In this document: piece after piece, positions 30,570-40,781 of the stretch
Numbering within the stretch: position 1 is the first letter of the stretch
How the letters are laid out: each line of letters starts with the position of its first letter
The notes under the pieces: generated by a model
Database searches by the model: none
Told to the model about the DNA's origin: nothing
Seen by the model: only the letters and a program-made list of their open reading frames with translations
Assembly: GCF_003063435.1 (NCBI RefSeq)
Contig: NZ_NESL01000009.1
Span: 1-64,000 of the forward strand
Direction of reading: 5' to 3'
Source of the DNA: Limnohabitans sp. 2KL-1
GTDB taxonomy: Bacteria; Pseudomonadota; Gammaproteobacteria; Burkholderiales; Burkholderiaceae_C
Length of the DNA stretch: 64,000 nt
Program-made: the position numbers and the translations under genes

Positions 30570-31262
30570 GTGGCCACATCTCCTGCACTGTCTGAACTGC
30601 AAATCCGCCTGGGCTATGCCTTTCGCCGAGCGGCGCTGCTGCAGCAGGCCGTCACACACCGCAGCTTCAGCGCAGACCATAATGAGCGCCTGGAGTTTTT
30701 GGGTGACTCGGTGCTCAACTTGTCGGTGGCGCACTTGTTGTACGCCCAACTGGCCAGCTTGCCCGAAGGCGATTTGTCGCGGGTGCGGGCCAATCTGGTC
30801 AAGCAAGACACCTTGCACCAACTGGCCAAAACCCTCGACTTGTCTGCCGTGATGCGGCTGGGCGAGGGCGAAATGCGCTCCGGTGGGCAAGGTCGCCCCT
30901 CCATCCTGGCCGACGCGTTGGAAGCCATCATTGGTGCCGTGTATCTGGATGGTGGCTACAAGGATGCACAAGCCTTGGTCGAGCGCCTCTTTGCCCAGGT
31001 CGACATCAAACCCGACATGCAGGCCGTGGGCAAAGACCCCAAGACCGAGCTGCAAGAGTGGTTGCAAGGGCGCAAGCTCGCGCTGCCCAAATACACCGTG
31101 GTCGGTACCTCCGGCGCGGCGCACCGGCAGCAATTCGAGGTCTCGTGCGAAGTGACCGAATTGCGCCAAACCCAACAAGGCTCGGGCGCATCGCGTCGCG
31201 CGGCCGAACAAGCAGCGGCTGCCGCCATGCTGCTCACCTTGAAATCCGAAAGCGCCGCATGA
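30570..31262 (+). CDS. rnc: Ribonuclease III
   Basis: Cuts double-stranded RNA, processing rRNA precursors. The ~230-residue enzyme has the catalytic signature [11 protein letters not shown] (~37-47), a [15 protein letters not shown] segment and a C-terminal double-stranded-RNA-binding domain (~155-225). GTG 30570, preceded by GAGGT, is the likely start; GTG 30564 is an alternative. It overlaps era by four bases. Confidence 0.95.
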   Translation: MATSPALSELQIRLGYAFRRAALLQQAVTHRSFSADHNERLEFLGDSVLNLSVAHLLYAQLASLPEGDLSRVRANLVKQDTLHQLAKTLDLSAVMRLGEGEMRSGGQGRPSILADALEAIIGAVYLDGGYKDAQALVERLFAQVDIKPDMQAVGKDPKTELQEWLQGRKLALPKYTVVGTSGAAHRQQFEVSCEVTELRQTQQGSGASRRAAEQAAAAAMLLTLKSESAA

Positions 31263-32326
31263 GCACCGATAAAAAATCCACCCCATCCGCACCTGAACCC
31301 GAACGCATGCCGCAAGAACAAGCGATGCGCCGCCCCGTTCAAATCGCGGGTGTGACCATTCAACCACGCGACGCATCGGAAGATGCAGCCTTGCCCCCCG
31401 TCGCTGCTGCCCCCGCGCCTGTGCCGGTGAAAGGCCAGCGCTGCGGCCTGGTGGCCATTGTGGGCAAGCCCAACGTGGGCAAGTCGACTTTGCTCAACGC
31501 CTTGGTGGGCCAAAAGATCAGCATCACCTCGCGCAAAGCGCAAACCACGCGCCACCGCATCACCGGCATTCGCACGCAGGGCGCAGCGCAGTATGTGTTT
31601 GTCGACACGCCCGGTTTCCAGACCATCCACGGCACCGCGCTCAACAAGTCGCTCAACAAAACCGTGGTCGGCGCTGTGAGTGATGTGGACCTGGTGCTGT
31701 TTGTCGTCGAGGCGGGCAGCTTCACCACGGCAGACGCCAAGGTCTTGGCCCTGCTCAAACCCGGCATTCCGGTCTTGCTGGTGGCCAACAAGCTGGACAA
31801 CGTGCACCGCCGTGGCGACATCGCACCCTGGCTGCAAAGCATGCAAGAGCGCCATGCCTTCACCGAGTTTGTGCCCATGTCGGCCAAGCAGCCCAAGGAC
31901 ATCGTGCGCTTGCTGGACATTTGCGAAAAATACCTGCCCGAGCAGCCCTGGTGGCATGCCGAAGACGAGTTGACCGACCGCAGCGAGAAGTTCCTGGCCA
32001 GCGAAATGGTGCGCGAAAAACTGTTCCGCCTGACCGGTGACGAGCTGCCTTACACCTCCACGGTCGTGATCGACAAGTTCGAAGAAGAAGCCGGTCGCAC
32101 CGCCAAACGCATGCTGCGCATTGCGGCCACCATCGTGGTCGAGCGCGAAGGCCACAAGGCCATGGTGATCGGTGACAAGGGCGAAAAGCTCAAGCGCATC
32201 GGCACCGAAACCCGTGTCGAGCTGGAAAAGCTGCTGGACGCCAAGGTCTTCATCGAGCTGTGGGTCAAAGTGCGTTCGGGCTGGGCCGACGACGAAGCGC
32301 GTGTGCGCAGCTTCGGCTACGAGTAA
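31259..32326 (+). CDS. era: GTPase Era
   Basis: Essential GTPase for 30S subunit maturation. The 355-residue protein carries an atypical ~60-residue Pro/Ala-rich N-terminal extension before the G domain ([30 protein letters not shown]) and a C-terminal KH domain with [13 protein letters not shown]. The ATG at 31259 is set by its four-base overlap with rnc; the extension makes it longer than the ~300 residues usual for Era. Confidence 0.95.
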   Translation: MSTDKKSTPSAPEPERMPQEQAMRRPVQIAGVTIQPRDASEDAALPPVAAAPAPVPVKGQRCGLVAIVGKPNVGKSTLLNALVGQKISITSRKAQTTRHRITGIRTQGAAQYVFVDTPGFQTIHGTALNKSLNKTVVGAVSDVDLVLFVVEAGSFTTADAKVLALLKPGIPVLLVANKLDNVHRRGDIAPWLQSMQERHAFTEFVPMSAKQPKDIVRLLDICEKYLPEQPWWHAEDELTDRSEKFLASEMVREKLFRLTGDELPYTSTVVIDKFEEEAGRTAKRMLRIAATIVVEREGHKAMVIGDKGEKLKRIGTETRVELEKLLDAKVFIELWVKVRSGWADDEARVRSFGYE

Positions 32327-32337
32327 TTCCAGCGCCA

Positions 32338-33087
32338 ATGGCCACCAAGCGGATCGCAGACGAGCCAGCCTATGTGCTGCACCGCTACGACTGGAGCGAG
32401 ACCAGCCTGATCCTGGAGGTCTTCACCCGCCACCATGGTCGGGTGGCCCTGGTGGCCAAGGGGGCCAAGCGGCCCACATCGAGCTTCCGTCCGGTGCTCT
32501 TGCCTTTGCAGCCTTTGTCGCTGGCCTTCGGGGGTGACGGTGACATTCGCACCCTCAAATCGGCCGAATGGGTGGGCGGCCACGTCATGCCCACCGGCGA
32601 GGCGCTGCTGTCGGGCTATTACCTCAATGAATTGCTGATGCGCCTGACGGCGCGAGACGACCCCCATCCGCATTTGTTTGAGGTGTATGCCGCCGCCGTG
32701 CGCTTGCTCGCCAGCGGTGACCCCGATGCACTGCAATGGGCTTTGCGGGCGTTTGAGTTGCTGCTGCTCAAAGAAATGGGCTTGCTGCCCGCACTCAATC
32801 TGCAAACCCTGACCCTCAAACCCTTGGAGCCGGCAGGTTTTTACACCCTGGTACCCGAGGCCGGCCTGCAATGGGTGCCCGAAGACAGCCGCCACGCCTT
32901 GCGCGGTGCGCAATGGCTGGCGCTGCAAGCGGCACTCGACGCCCCCAGCCCGCTGGCCGCCTTGCTGCGTGAATGCGCCGACCTGCTTGTGCAACTGCAG
33001 CGCCCCTTGCGCTTGATGCTCAACTACCATTGCGGCGTGGGCGCTTTGCGCACCCGCCAAATGATGCTGGACTTGCAAACCTTATGA
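32338..33087 (+). CDS. recO: DNA repair protein RecO
   Basis: Helps load RecA on gaps with RecF/RecR. The 249-residue protein has the N-terminal OB-fold ([20 protein letters not shown], then [14 protein letters not shown]) and the helical C-terminal domain. The zinc-binding cysteines of some RecO proteins are not present. It lies between era and pdxJ and overlaps pdxJ by four bases. Confidence 0.93.
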   Translation: MATKRIADEPAYVLHRYDWSETSLILEVFTRHHGRVALVAKGAKRPTSSFRPVLLPLQPLSLAFGGDGDIRTLKSAEWVGGHVMPTGEALLSGYYLNELLMRLTARDDPHPHLFEVYAAAVRLLASGDPDALQWALRAFELLLLKEMGLLPALNLQTLTLKPLEPAGFYTLVPEAGLQWVPEDSRHALRGAQWLALQAALDAPSPLAALLRECADLLVQLQRPLRLMLNYHCGVGALRTRQMMLDLQTL

Positions 33088-33851
33088 ACACCTCCTTGAC
33101 GACCACCCCCCAACGCGTGGCCCTGTCGGTCAACGTCAACAAAGTCGCGCTGCTGCGCAACTCGCGCCACCTGGGCATTCCCAGCGTGAGGCGTGCTGCC
33201 GAGCTGTGCCTGCAATCGGGTGCGCAGGGCATCACCATTCACCCCCGGCCTGACGAGCGGCACATTCGTGCCAGCGACGTGCCCGAGCTGCACGCCCTCA
33301 TGCAGGCCTGGCCCGACCGCGAATTCAACATCGAAGGCAACCCCTTCCACAACCTGATGGACCATGTGCGCGCCGTGCGCCCGCACCAGGTGACCTTTGT
33401 GCCCGACAGCGAAGGCCAGTTCACCAGCGACCACGGTTGGAGTTTTCCGCAAGACGCCGAACGCCTGAAGCCCCTGATCGACGAGTGCAAGGCCCTGGGC
33501 GTGCGGGTCAGCCTGTTCATGGACCCGATCCCTGAGCAAATGGCCGCCGCCCGCGCTGTGGGTGCCGACCGGGTGGAGCTGTACACCGAGCCTTATGCCG
33601 CCACTTGGGGCACACCAGACAACGCCGCGCAGTTGCAGCGCTACGCCGATGCCGCCGTTGCCGCCACGCAAGTGGGCTTGGGCCTGAACGCAGGCCACGA
33701 CCTCAACCGTGACAACCTGCCCGCCTTTGTGGCGGCGGTGAAGGGCTTGCAAGAAGTCTCGATTGGCCACGCCTTCATGGCCGATGCGCTGGAGATGGGC
33801 TACGCTGCGACCGTACAGGCTTATTTGCAAAAGTTGAGCGCTTTGGGTTGA
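33084..33851 (+). CDS. pdxJ: Pyridoxine 5'-phosphate synthase
   Basis: Condenses aminoacetone phosphate with deoxyxylulose 5-phosphate to form pyridoxine phosphate (vitamin B6). The 255-residue TIM-barrel protein has [34 protein letters not shown] and GLNAGHDLN. Its stop codon falls inside a heptamer repeat array (33847-33874), so the very last residues border repetitive DNA. Confidence 0.96.
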   Translation: MNTSLTTTPQRVALSVNVNKVALLRNSRHLGIPSVRRAAELCLQSGAQGITIHPRPDERHIRASDVPELHALMQAWPDREFNIEGNPFHNLMDHVRAVRPHQVTFVPDSEGQFTSDHGWSFPQDAERLKPLIDECKALGVRVSLFMDPIPEQMAAARAVGADRVELYTEPYAATWGTPDNAAQLQRYADAAVAATQVGLGLNAGHDLNRDNLPAFVAAVKGLQEVSIGHAFMADALEMGYAATVQAYLQKLSALG

Positions 33852-33940
33852 GCGTTGAGCGTTTAGAGTTGAGCGATAACATCCAAAACTCGATAAACGC
33901 TCTGCTTTGCACGCCCAACGCCCAACGCCCAACGCCCAAC
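33847..33940. repeat. Facing heptamer arrays between pdxJ and acpS
   Basis: Four tandem 7-mers of type GTTGAGC (33847-33874; the third is GTTTAGA) face four perfect copies of GCCCAAC (33913-33940), the reverse complement of GTTGGGC. Between them GAGCGTTTAGAGTT (33857-33870) can pair with AACTCGATAAACGCTC (33887-33902). The same architecture recurs between trpB and trpA. Confidence 0.85.
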
Positions 33941-33948
33941 GCCAAAAT

Positions 33949-34380
33949 ATGATTTACGGTATCGGCACCGACATCTGCGACATCCGCCGCGTTAAAGCCA
34001 GCCTGGCGCGGCACGGCGAGCGGTTTGCCGCCAAGGTGCTGAGCGACGCCGAAATGGCCATCTGGAAAGCCCGCAGTGCCCGCTGGCCTGAGCGAGGTGT
34101 GCGTTATCTCGCCACCCGTTTTTCGGCCAAAGAGGCTTTCAGCAAGGCCATTGGACTGGGCATGCGCATGCCCATGACCTGGCGGCTGTGCGAGATCGGC
34201 AAACTGCCCAGCGGCCAGCCGGTGGTTGTGCTGCATGGGGTGCTGAAAGAGTGGTTTGAGGCCAAAAATCTCAGAGCCCACATCACCGTGACCGACGAAT
34301 CCGAATACGCCGCCAGCTTTTGCGTGGTCGAGACGGCACCCCCTGGACCTTTGCCGGTTTCTGTCAGCGCAGCCCCTTGA
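33949..34380 (+). CDS. acpS: Holo-[acyl-carrier-protein] synthase
   Basis: Attaches 4'-phosphopantetheine from CoA to apo-ACP. The 143-residue protein starts [14 protein letters not shown] (metal-binding Asp) and has [14 protein letters not shown] with the Glu/Lys of the active site, then [14 protein letters not shown]. No ribosome site is clear because repeat DNA ends eight bases before the ATG. Its substrate AcpP is encoded at 23756-23992. Confidence 0.93.
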   Translation: MIYGIGTDICDIRRVKASLARHGERFAAKVLSDAEMAIWKARSARWPERGVRYLATRFSAKEAFSKAIGLGMRMPMTWRLCEIGKLPSGQPVVVLHGVLKEWFEAKNLRAHITVTDESEYAASFCVVETAPPGPLPVSVSAAP

Positions 34381-34425
34381 TATAGGGTGGTTCACCCCGA
34401 ACTGCCTCTTGAACTTGAAACACCC

Positions 34426-35511
34426 ATGAGCATCCACGCCCCCCTGATCATCGACATTGCCGGCACCACATTGACCGACGTGGACCGCCGCCGTCTGGCG
34501 CACCCGCTCGTGGGCGGCATGATTTTGTTTGGTCGCAACTGGCAAAGCCGGGCACAGCTGACCGACTTGTGTGCCGAGATCAAAAGCATCCGCCCCGACC
34601 TCTTGGTCGCGGTGGACCACGAAGGCGGTCGTGTGCAGCGCTTTCGCACCGACGGCTTCACCCATTTGCCACCCATGCGCGCCCTGGGCGAGCTTTGGGG
34701 GCAAGACGACAAGGGGCAACCCGGCTCGGGCGTGCTCAAGGCTTGCGAAGCGGCCACGTCGGCGGGCTTTGTGCTGGCGAGTGAGCTGCGCGCCTGCGGC
34801 GTGGACTTCAGCTTCACGCCTGTATTGGATCTGGACCACGGTGAGAGCGGCGTCATCGGCGACCGCGCCTTTGCCCGCGACCCACGCGTGGTGAGCCTGC
34901 TGGCCCGCAGCCTGATGCAAGGCCTGCTGCAGGCGGGCATGGGCAACTGCGGCAAACATTTCCCCGGACATGGCGCCGTCAAGGCCGATTCGCATGTGGC
35001 ATTGCCGGTGGACAAGCGCAGCCTCAAGACCATCCTGGCCGACGACGCGCAGCCTTACCGCTGGCTCACCAGCGTGCTCACCGCCGTGATGCCCGCCCAT
35101 GTGATTTACAGCAAAGTGGACAGCCGTCCGGCGGGCTTTTCGCCGCGTTGGCTGCAAGACATCTTGCGGGGGCAGCTCGGCTTTCAGGGCGTGGTCTGCA
35201 CCGACGACTTGTCGATGGCGGCTGCCCGCCAGCTGGATGGGCGCACGCTCAGCTACACCGAAGCCGTGATCACCGCGTTGCAAGCCGGGTGCGACCTCGC
35301 CTTGCTGTGCAACCGCTCCGCCGTGAATGTTGGTGCTGAGCTGGACGAGGTGCTCGACCAGCTGGCCGAAGCCCAGCTCAAGGGCCGTTGGTTGCCCCAT
35401 GAGGCGAGCGAAGAGCGCCGCCTGAACTTGCTGCCCCGCTCGCCTGCACGTCCCTGGGATGAGCTGGTGCGCTCGTCTGACTACATGCAGGCACTTGACC
35501 GTCTGCCTTGA
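34426..35511 (+). CDS. nagZ: Beta-N-acetylhexosaminidase
   Basis: Removes N-acetylglucosamine from muropeptides in cytoplasmic cell-wall recycling. The 361-residue family-3 glycoside hydrolase has LLVAVDHEGGRVQRF, NCGKHFPGHGAVKADSH with the His/Asp general acid-base pair, and the nucleophile Asp in CTDDLSMAAA. ATG 34426 is preferred; an upstream start at 34387 would add 13 residues with no family support. Confidence 0.94.
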   Translation: MSIHAPLIIDIAGTTLTDVDRRRLAHPLVGGMILFGRNWQSRAQLTDLCAEIKSIRPDLLVAVDHEGGRVQRFRTDGFTHLPPMRALGELWGQDDKGQPGSGVLKACEAATSAGFVLASELRACGVDFSFTPVLDLDHGESGVIGDRAFARDPRVVSLLARSLMQGLLQAGMGNCGKHFPGHGAVKADSHVALPVDKRSLKTILADDAQPYRWLTSVLTAVMPAHVIYSKVDSRPAGFSPRWLQDILRGQLGFQGVVCTDDLSMAAARQLDGRTLSYTEAVITALQAGCDLALLCNRSAVNVGAELDEVLDQLAEAQLKGRWLPHEASEERRLNLLPRSPARPWDELVRSSDYMQALDRLP

Positions 35512-35529
35512 CCTGAACAGGAACTTTGA

Positions 35530-35829
35530 ATGAACTGGATTTTGCGCATTGTCATGGGCCTGCTCGGGCTCGCTTTTCTGGCGGGCTTGCTGGTGGCGCT
35601 GGGCCTGTACATGGTCTTTGCCACGATCCGCTGGCTGCTGACGGGGCGCAAGCCGCAGGTGGTGATGGTCTGGCAACAGTTCAGCGCGCTGCGCAAAGGC
35701 GCGCGTTGGGGTGGCCAGCGTGGCTTTGAAGCCGGATTTGAAGCGCAGCGCCAGGACGACATCGTCGATGTGGAAGTGCGCGAGGTGGTGGACGACGCGC
35801 CGCGCTTGCCCCCTCATCAACCGCGATGA
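35530..35829 (+). CDS. Small membrane protein, unknown
   Basis: A 99-residue protein with two closely spaced hydrophobic segments (~4-22 and ~24-37) and a charged C-terminal tail (EAQRQDDIVDVEVREV). It starts 18 bases after nagZ and is followed by a terminator, so it is probably the last gene of the operon. I recognise no family. Confidence 0.65.
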   Translation: MNWILRIVMGLLGLAFLAGLLVALGLYMVFATIRWLLTGRKPQVVMVWQQFSALRKGARWGGQRGFEAGFEAQRQDDIVDVEVREVVDDAPRLPPHQPR

Positions 35830-35880
35830 TCGCGTTTGACGCTGGGGCTGCTCATGGAGCTTTGACTTGAGCTGAAACGA

Positions 35881-35909
35881 CAAACCCGGCCTGGAGCCGG
35901 GTTTGTTTT
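35881..35909 (+). terminator. Terminator of the nagZ operon
   Basis: CAAACCCGGC (35881-35890) and GCCGGGTTTG (35896-35905) form a perfect 10-bp stem followed by TTTT. It lies between the convergent nagZ operon and lysS. Confidence 0.88.
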
Positions 35910-35926
35910 GGGGGCGTGAGGCTTGT

Positions 35927-37489
35927 TTATTCCTGCACGTGGCGCAGCGCAGGGAACAAGATCACATCACGGATGCTGGCGCTGTCGGTCAGCAGCATCA
36001 TCAAACGGTCAATGCCGATGCCGCAGCCTCCCGCAGGGGGCATGCCGTATTCGAGGGCACGCACGAAGTCGTGGTCGTAGTACATGGCTTCGTCGTCGCC
36101 ATCGTCCTTGGCGGCCACTTGCGCGTGGAAGCGTGCGGCTTGGTCTTCGGCGTCGTTCAGCTCACTGAAGCCGTTGCCGAATTCGCGGCCCGTGATGTAG
36201 AGCTCAAAACGCTCGGTCACTTCGGGACGTGTGTCGTTGGCGCGGGCCAGCGGGCTGATCTCGGTGGGGTGTTCCATGATGAAGGTCGGCTCCCAGAGCT
36301 TGTCTTCCACGGTTTCCTCGAAATAGAACACCTGCAGGCTGGCCAAGCTGCGGGTGGACAGCTTGTCCTTGGCTTCGCTCATGCCCAGCTTTTTCAGGGC
36401 GTTGACCAGCCATTCGGCGTTGTCCACGTTGTCACCCGCTTCGGTGTGCTTGACGATGGCTTCGCGGATGGTCATGCGGGCAAAGGGCTTGTTCAGGTCG
36501 ACTGGCTTGCCGTTGTACGTGAGGTCCAAAGTGCCAGCGGCGATCATGGCGGCATCGCGGATCAATTCCTCGGTGAAGCCCATCAGGTCCTGGTAGTTCC
36601 AATAAGCCGCGTAGAACTCCATCATGGTGAACTCGGGGTTGTGACGGACCGAGATGCCTTCGTTGCGGAAGTTGCGGTTGATTTCGAACACGCGCTCAAA
36701 ACCGCCCACCAGCAAGCGCTTGAGGTACAGCTCGGGCGCAATGCGCAAGAACATTTCTTGCTCGAGCGCGTTGTGGTGCGTCACAAACGGCTTGGCGTTG
36801 GCACCACCGGGGATGGGGTGCAGCATCGGCGTTTCGACTTCGAGGAAACCGTGTTTGACCATGAACTCGCGGATGCCGCTGACGGCCTTGCTGCGGGCCA
36901 TGAAGCGCTTGCGGGCGGCTTCGTCGGTCATCAAGTCGACATAGCGCTGGCGGTATTTGACTTCCTGGTCAGCCACGCCGTGGAACTTGTCGGGCATGGG
37001 GCGCAGGCTCTTGGTGAGCATGCGAATGCTGGTGGCGTGGATCGACAACTCGCCCGTGCGGGTCTTGAACAAATGGCCTTCCACGCCCACGATGTCGCCC
37101 AGGTCCCAGTGTTTGAACAGGGCGTACAGGTCTTCACCCACGTCGTCGCGGGTGACATAGACCTGGATGCGGCCCGTGGCGTCTTGCAGCGTGGCAAAGC
37201 TGGCCTTGCCCATCACACGCTTGAGCATCATGCGACCAGCGACCTTGGCCATGGTTTTGGCCACGCCTTCGCCGTTCAGGGCCTCGGCGTCTTTGTCGCC
37301 ATGTGCTTGGTGCAGGTTGGCCGCATGGTGCTCGGGCTTGAAGTCATTGGGAAAGGCCACTCCTTTGCCATCGGCCTGCGCCTGTCGCATGGCCTTGAGT
37401 TTTTCGCGGCGCTCGGCGATCAGTTGGTTTTCGTCTTGTGCAGGAGCGGCGGGAGTGGCGTGAGCGGCTTGGGCAGTCGTGTCAGACAT
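35927..37489 (-). CDS. lysS: Lysyl-tRNA synthetase (class II)
   Basis: Charges tRNA-Lys. The 520-residue enzyme has an N-terminal OB-fold anticodon-binding domain (~70-180, [13 protein letters not shown]) and the class-II core: motif 1 near [15 protein letters not shown], motif 2 [20 protein letters not shown], and motif 3 [16 protein letters not shown] at 37489-37487 is preferred; a longer frame adds 24 unlikely residues. Confidence 0.96.
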   Translation of the reverse strand: MSDTTAQAAHATPAAPAQDENQLIAERREKLKAMRQAQADGKGVAFPNDFKPEHHAANLHQAHGDKDAEALNGEGVAKTMAKVAGRMMLKRVMGKASFATLQDATGRIQVYVTRDDVGEDLYALFKHWDLGDIVGVEGHLFKTRTGELSIHATSIRMLTKSLRPMPDKFHGVADQEVKYRQRYVDLMTDEAARKRFMARSKAVSGIREFMVKHGFLEVETPMLHPIPGGANAKPFVTHHNALEQEMFLRIAPELYLKRLLVGGFERVFEINRNFRNEGISVRHNPEFTMMEFYAAYWNYQDLMGFTEELIRDAAMIAAGTLDLTYNGKPVDLNKPFARMTIREAIVKHTEAGDNVDNAEWLVNALKKLGMSEAKDKLSTRSLASLQVFYFEETVEDKLWEPTFIMEHPTEISPLARANDTRPEVTERFELYITGREFGNGFSELNDAEDQAARFHAQVAAKDDGDDEAMYYDHDFVRALEYGMPPAGGCGIGIDRLMMLLTDSASIRDVILFPALRHVQE

Positions 37490-37572
37490 GGCGAGGTGCA
37501 GTTGGGACCGTGGCGCGTGGACGCCACCCGATCCGGGGTTGTGGGGTGCGCGAAGGCGCAAAGCCTTCTATT

Positions 37573-38250
37573 TTAAGAGTTTGCGGACGGCTTCTGGCCG
37601 GGCTGTTGTTCCGTCGCTCCGGCTGGGGCCACCATGTCACCCACCAGCTCCAGCCGCATCAGGGGTTCTTGCAGTGCAAACAGCCGGTATTTCATCTGCA
37701 GCGGCAAGGGCAGCAGCTCACCCCAGCGGTTGGACAGCCAGCTGCAGTCCTGCAGCCGCCAGGCTTCGTTCCAGGGCGGCACCACGCTGGGCTGCTCGCT
37801 CAGCTGGGTCAGGGCCTTGTGCATTTGCACCGACAGGTGTTGCAGGTCTGGGGGCACCTGCACCGCGGGCTCGGGCGGCAGCAGCTCCACCCGACCAAGC
37901 CACAGGCCGTCGCTGCGCTGCTGCGTGGCCGCGATGCGAAACTTCTCCACCCCTCGGCACCAGACCATCACCAAGCCGGGCTGGGGCCGCTCGATGCGTT
38001 CGATCTGCACCCGCGTGCCCATGGCCTCGAACTGTTCGGCCGCTGCGCCGGGTCGGTGCACTTCTCGGCCTTGGGTGAGCGTGACCACCCCAAAGCCCGT
38101 GCCTTGGCGCTCGCATTCGCCAATCATTTGCAGGTAGCGCAGTTCAAACAACTGCAGGGGCAGCAAAGCCCCCGGAAACAGCACCGTACCCAGCGGGAAC
38201 AGGGGCAATTCGGTCAGGGCTTGTGGGTGTGGGGTGTCGCGATCGGGCAT
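37573..38250 (-). CDS. LON substrate-binding domain protein
   Basis: A ~225-residue protein formed by a lone Lon N-terminal domain: LPLFPLGTVLFPGALLPLQLFELRY at the start, then GTRVQIERIE. It lacks ATPase and protease parts, so it is not a protease. Its role is unknown. ATG at 38250-38248 marks the start of homology. It lies upstream of lysS on the same strand and diverges from yggT. Confidence 0.85.
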   Translation of the reverse strand: MPDRDTPHPQALTELPLFPLGTVLFPGALLPLQLFELRYLQMIGECERQGTGFGVVTLTQGREVHRPGAAAEQFEAMGTRVQIERIERPQPGLVMVWCRGVEKFRIAATQQRSDGLWLGRVELLPPEPAVQVPPDLQHLSVQMHKALTQLSEQPSVVPPWNEAWRLQDCSWLSNRWGELLPLPLQMKYRLFALQEPLMRLELVGDMVAPAGATEQQPGQKPSANS

Positions 38251-38283
38251 CTGGGTATCATCGCACGAGCAGGAGAAAAAACG

Positions 38284-38832
38284 ATGTGGTTCCAGATGGT
38301 CAGTATGGTGTTGGATGTGGTGGCGGGCTTGATGGCCGGCACTTGTTTGCTGCGGTTTTTGATGCAATGGCAGCGCATTTCCTTTCACCAGCCCTTGGGT
38401 CGCTTCGTGTTTGCCATGACCGATTGGCTCGTCTTGCCCTTGCGCAAGGTCATCCCCGCCTGGACGCAGTGGGATTTGTCGAGTTGGGTAGCCGCTTGGT
38501 TGATCAAGCTGCTGCAGTTTTTGCTGCTGTGGTTGCTGGCGGGCGGGCAGGGGGCTTTGGGCTTGTTGCCCTTGGTCAGTCTGGTGGGCTTGGCCCAGTT
38601 GGTGGTCTCGGCCCTGAGCGCCTTGGTGTTGGTCTTGGCCATCATGTCCTGGGTCAACCCAGGCTCACCCATGTACGCTCTGACAGCGCGTTTGTGCGAC
38701 CCTTTCCTGCGCCCATTTCAGCGCGTGGTGCCTTTGATCGGTGGCATTGACTTGTCGCCTTGGGTCTTGTTGCTGCTGTTGCAGATTTTGGGGATGCTGT
38801 TGTCGGGGCTGCAGATGAGCTGGATGCACTGA
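38284..38832 (+). CDS. yggT: YggT family membrane protein
   Basis: A 182-residue inner-membrane protein built of two YggT repeats: LLRFLMQWQRISFHQPLGRF, then a matching segment SWVNPGSPMYALTARLCDPF with helices on both sides, about four membrane helices in all. The family is linked to osmotic tolerance or cell-envelope functions but has no proven activity. GGAGAAAAAACG precedes the ATG. Confidence 0.88.
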   Translation: MWFQMVSMVLDVVAGLMAGTCLLRFLMQWQRISFHQPLGRFVFAMTDWLVLPLRKVIPAWTQWDLSSWVAAWLIKLLQFLLLWLLAGGQGALGLLPLVSLVGLAQLVVSALSALVLVLAIMSWVNPGSPMYALTARLCDPFLRPFQRVVPLIGGIDLSPWVLLLLLQILGMLLSGLQMSWMH

Positions 38833-38848
38833 GGCCCTTTCAGACACG

Positions 38849-38890
38849 CCCCATGAACAAAGCCCTCATCTGAGGGCTTTGTTCATGGGG
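38849..38890. terminator. Perfect 20-bp palindromic bidirectional terminator
   Basis: Arms 38849-38868 and 38871-38890 are exact reverse complements with only two bases between; the core is AAAGCCCTCA with TGAGGGCTTT. It separates the convergent yggT and accD genes and can act on both. Confidence 0.85.
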
Positions 38891-38910
38891 GTTGCTGGCC
38901 TTGGCGAGTT

Positions 38911-39783
38911 TCAGCTCACCGCATCGGCTGGCTGGCGCTGGAGCATGGCCAGGGTGCTGGCGATGGTCTTGCGCAGTTCGCGGCGGTCGCAGATCAGGTC
39001 CACAGCGCCCTTGGTTTGCAGGAACTCGGCACGCTGGAAGCCTTCGGGCAGGGTCACGCGCACCGTGGTTTCGATCACGCGGGGACCGGCAAAGCCGATC
39101 AGGGCTTTGGGCTCGGCGATCACCAAGTCGCCCAAGAACGCAAAACCAGCCGACACACCGCCCATGGTCGGGTCGGTCAGCACGCTGATGTAGGGCAGGC
39201 CTTTTTTGGCCAAACGGGTCAGGGCCGCATTGGTTTTGGCCATTTGCATGAGCGAGAGCAGGCCTTCTTGCATGCGCGCACCGCCCGTGGCGGTGAAGCA
39301 GACGAAAGGCACTTTCTGGGCGATGGCGGTTTCCACGCCGCGCACAAAACGCTCGCCGACCACCGAACCCATGGAGCCGCCCATGAAGTCGAACTCAAAG
39401 CAGGCGGCCACCAGTTCGATGTTGTGCACCGCGCCGCCCATGACCACCAGCGCATCGGTTTCGCCGGTGTTGTCCATGGCTTCTTTCAGGCGCTCGGGGT
39501 ATTTGCGGCTGTCCTTGAACTTCAGGGGGTCAACCGGCACCACTTCCTGGCCGATTTCATAACGGCCTTCGCCGTCCAGAAAGCTGTTCAGGCGTGCGCG
39601 TGCACCGATGCGCAGGTGGTGCGCGCAGCCGGGGCAGACGTTCTGGTTTTCTTCGAGATCGGTCTTGTAGAGCACGGTCTCGCAGCTGGGGCATTTGACC
39701 CACAGGCCTTCAGGCACCTGACGGCGATCGGCCGGGTCGGTGTGCTGGATTTTTGGGGGGAGCAGTTTTTCGAGCCAACTCAT
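38911..39783 (-). CDS. accD: Acetyl-CoA carboxylase carboxyltransferase subunit beta
   Basis: Transfers carboxyl from biotin to acetyl-CoA with AccA, committing carbon to fatty acids. The 290-residue protein has the zinc ribbon CPSC and CPGC (~32-54) and the crotonase-fold core with [15 protein letters not shown] and [13 protein letters not shown]. It ends a minus-strand series trpF-trpB-trpA-accD, a common arrangement in proteobacteria. Confidence 0.96.
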   Translation of the reverse strand: MSWLEKLLPPKIQHTDPADRRQVPEGLWVKCPSCETVLYKTDLEENQNVCPGCAHHLRIGARARLNSFLDGEGRYEIGQEVVPVDPLKFKDSRKYPERLKEAMDNTGETDALVVMGGAVHNIELVAACFEFDFMGGSMGSVVGERFVRGVETAIAQKVPFVCFTATGGARMQEGLLSLMQMAKTNAALTRLAKKGLPYISVLTDPTMGGVSAGFAFLGDLVIAEPKALIGFAGPRVIETTVRVTLPEGFQRAEFLQTKGAVDLICDRRELRKTIASTLAMLQRQPADAVS

Positions 39784-39814
39784 GAGGGTTTCTCCTTGTG
39801 CGGCGGATTATCGT

Positions 39815-39838
39815 TGAAACGGCAGATGGACCGTTTCA
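39815..39838. repeat. Inverted repeat in the trpA-accD gap
   Basis: TGAAACGG (39815-39822) and CCGTTTCA (39831-39838) form a perfect 8-bp stem in the ~105-base gap, ~30 bases before accD. No T-run follows on either strand. It could affect accD translation; no known element matches. Confidence 0.4.
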
Positions 39839-39888
39839 GCGCAGAAAGTGGCGGGCTAGCCTGCCTCGGGCGGGTGGGCCTGGGCCGT

Positions 39889-40698
39889 TCAGGCGTCGAG
39901 TGCCTGGCGGATGCCGCGCAGGAAATCACCTGCCACGGTGTCGATGCTGCCCGCCGGGGCGGCGTCGATCAGCTGGATCAAGCGTGAGCCGATCACCACC
40001 GCATCGGCCACGCGGCTGATGGCTTTGGCGGTCGCTGCGTCGCGGATGCCAAAGCCCACACCGACCGGCACGCTGACGTGCTGGCGAATGCGCGGCAGCA
40101 TGGCTTCCACGGCATCGGTGTCGAGGGTGCCTGAGCCTGTGACGCCCTTGAGTGACACGTAATACACATAGCCGCTGGCCACTTGGGCCACTTGCTGCAT
40201 GCGCTCGTCGGTGGAGGTGGGGGCCAGCAAAAAGATCAGGTCCATGCTGTGGGCACGCAGCTTGGCGGCAAATTCCACGCACTCTTCGGGCGGATAGTCC
40301 ACGATCAGCACGCCGTCCACGCCCGCAGCCGAGGCGTCGCGGATGAAGCTGTCGCTGCCGTGTTTTTGGTCGTAGCGCTCCACCGGGTTGGCGTAACCCA
40401 TCAGCACCACCGGGGTCGTGGTGTTGGTCTGGCGGAATTCGCGCACCATGGCCAGCACCTGCACGGTGCCAATGCCTAAAGCGAGCGCTTTGTCGCCCGC
40501 TTTCTGGATCACCGGGCCGTCGGCCGATGGGTCGGAAAACGGCACCCCCAGCTCAATGATGTCGGCCCCGGCAGCGGCCATGGCGTGCATCAGGGGCACG
40601 GTGGTTGTGGCCTGGGGGAAGCCTGCCGTCACATACGGGATCAGGGCTTTGCGGCCCTGTGCTTTCAGGGCGGAGAGGGTGGGGTCAATGCGGCTCAT
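39889..40698 (-). CDS. trpA: Tryptophan synthase alpha subunit
   Basis: Cleaves indole-3-glycerol phosphate to indole for TrpB. The 269-residue TIM barrel has the catalytic Glu and Asp in [15 protein letters not shown] (~49 and ~60), and GVGFGIRD and VIGSRLIQ in the phosphate-binding half. It is separated from trpB by ~65 bases of heptamer repeats instead of the overlap seen in many trp operons. Confidence 0.96.
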   Translation of the reverse strand: MSRIDPTLSALKAQGRKALIPYVTAGFPQATTTVPLMHAMAAAGADIIELGVPFSDPSADGPVIQKAGDKALALGIGTVQVLAMVREFRQTNTTTPVVLMGYANPVERYDQKHGSDSFIRDASAAGVDGVLIVDYPPEECVEFAAKLRAHSMDLIFLLAPTSTDERMQQVAQVASGYVYYVSLKGVTGSGTLDTDAVEAMLPRIRQHVSVPVGVGFGIRDAATAKAISRVADAVVIGSRLIQLIDAAPAGSIDTVAGDFLRGIRQALDA

Positions 40699-40703
40699 GA
40701 TGG

Positions 40704-40781
40704 GTTTGGCGTTAAGCGTTGAGTGTTTGGCGTTGGCTGATGCTTGGCAAGGCGCATGACGCTTTACGCTGAACGCTGAAC
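40704..40781. repeat. Facing heptamer arrays between trpB and trpA
   Basis: Five degenerate heptamers of type GTTTGGC/GTTAAGC/GTTGAGT (40704-40737) face four in the opposite direction ending GCTGAAC GCTGAAC (40754-40781). The right array overlaps the trpB 3' end and encodes its last five residues (VQRSA) and stop. Unit and layout match the element between pdxJ and acpS. Confidence 0.85.
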
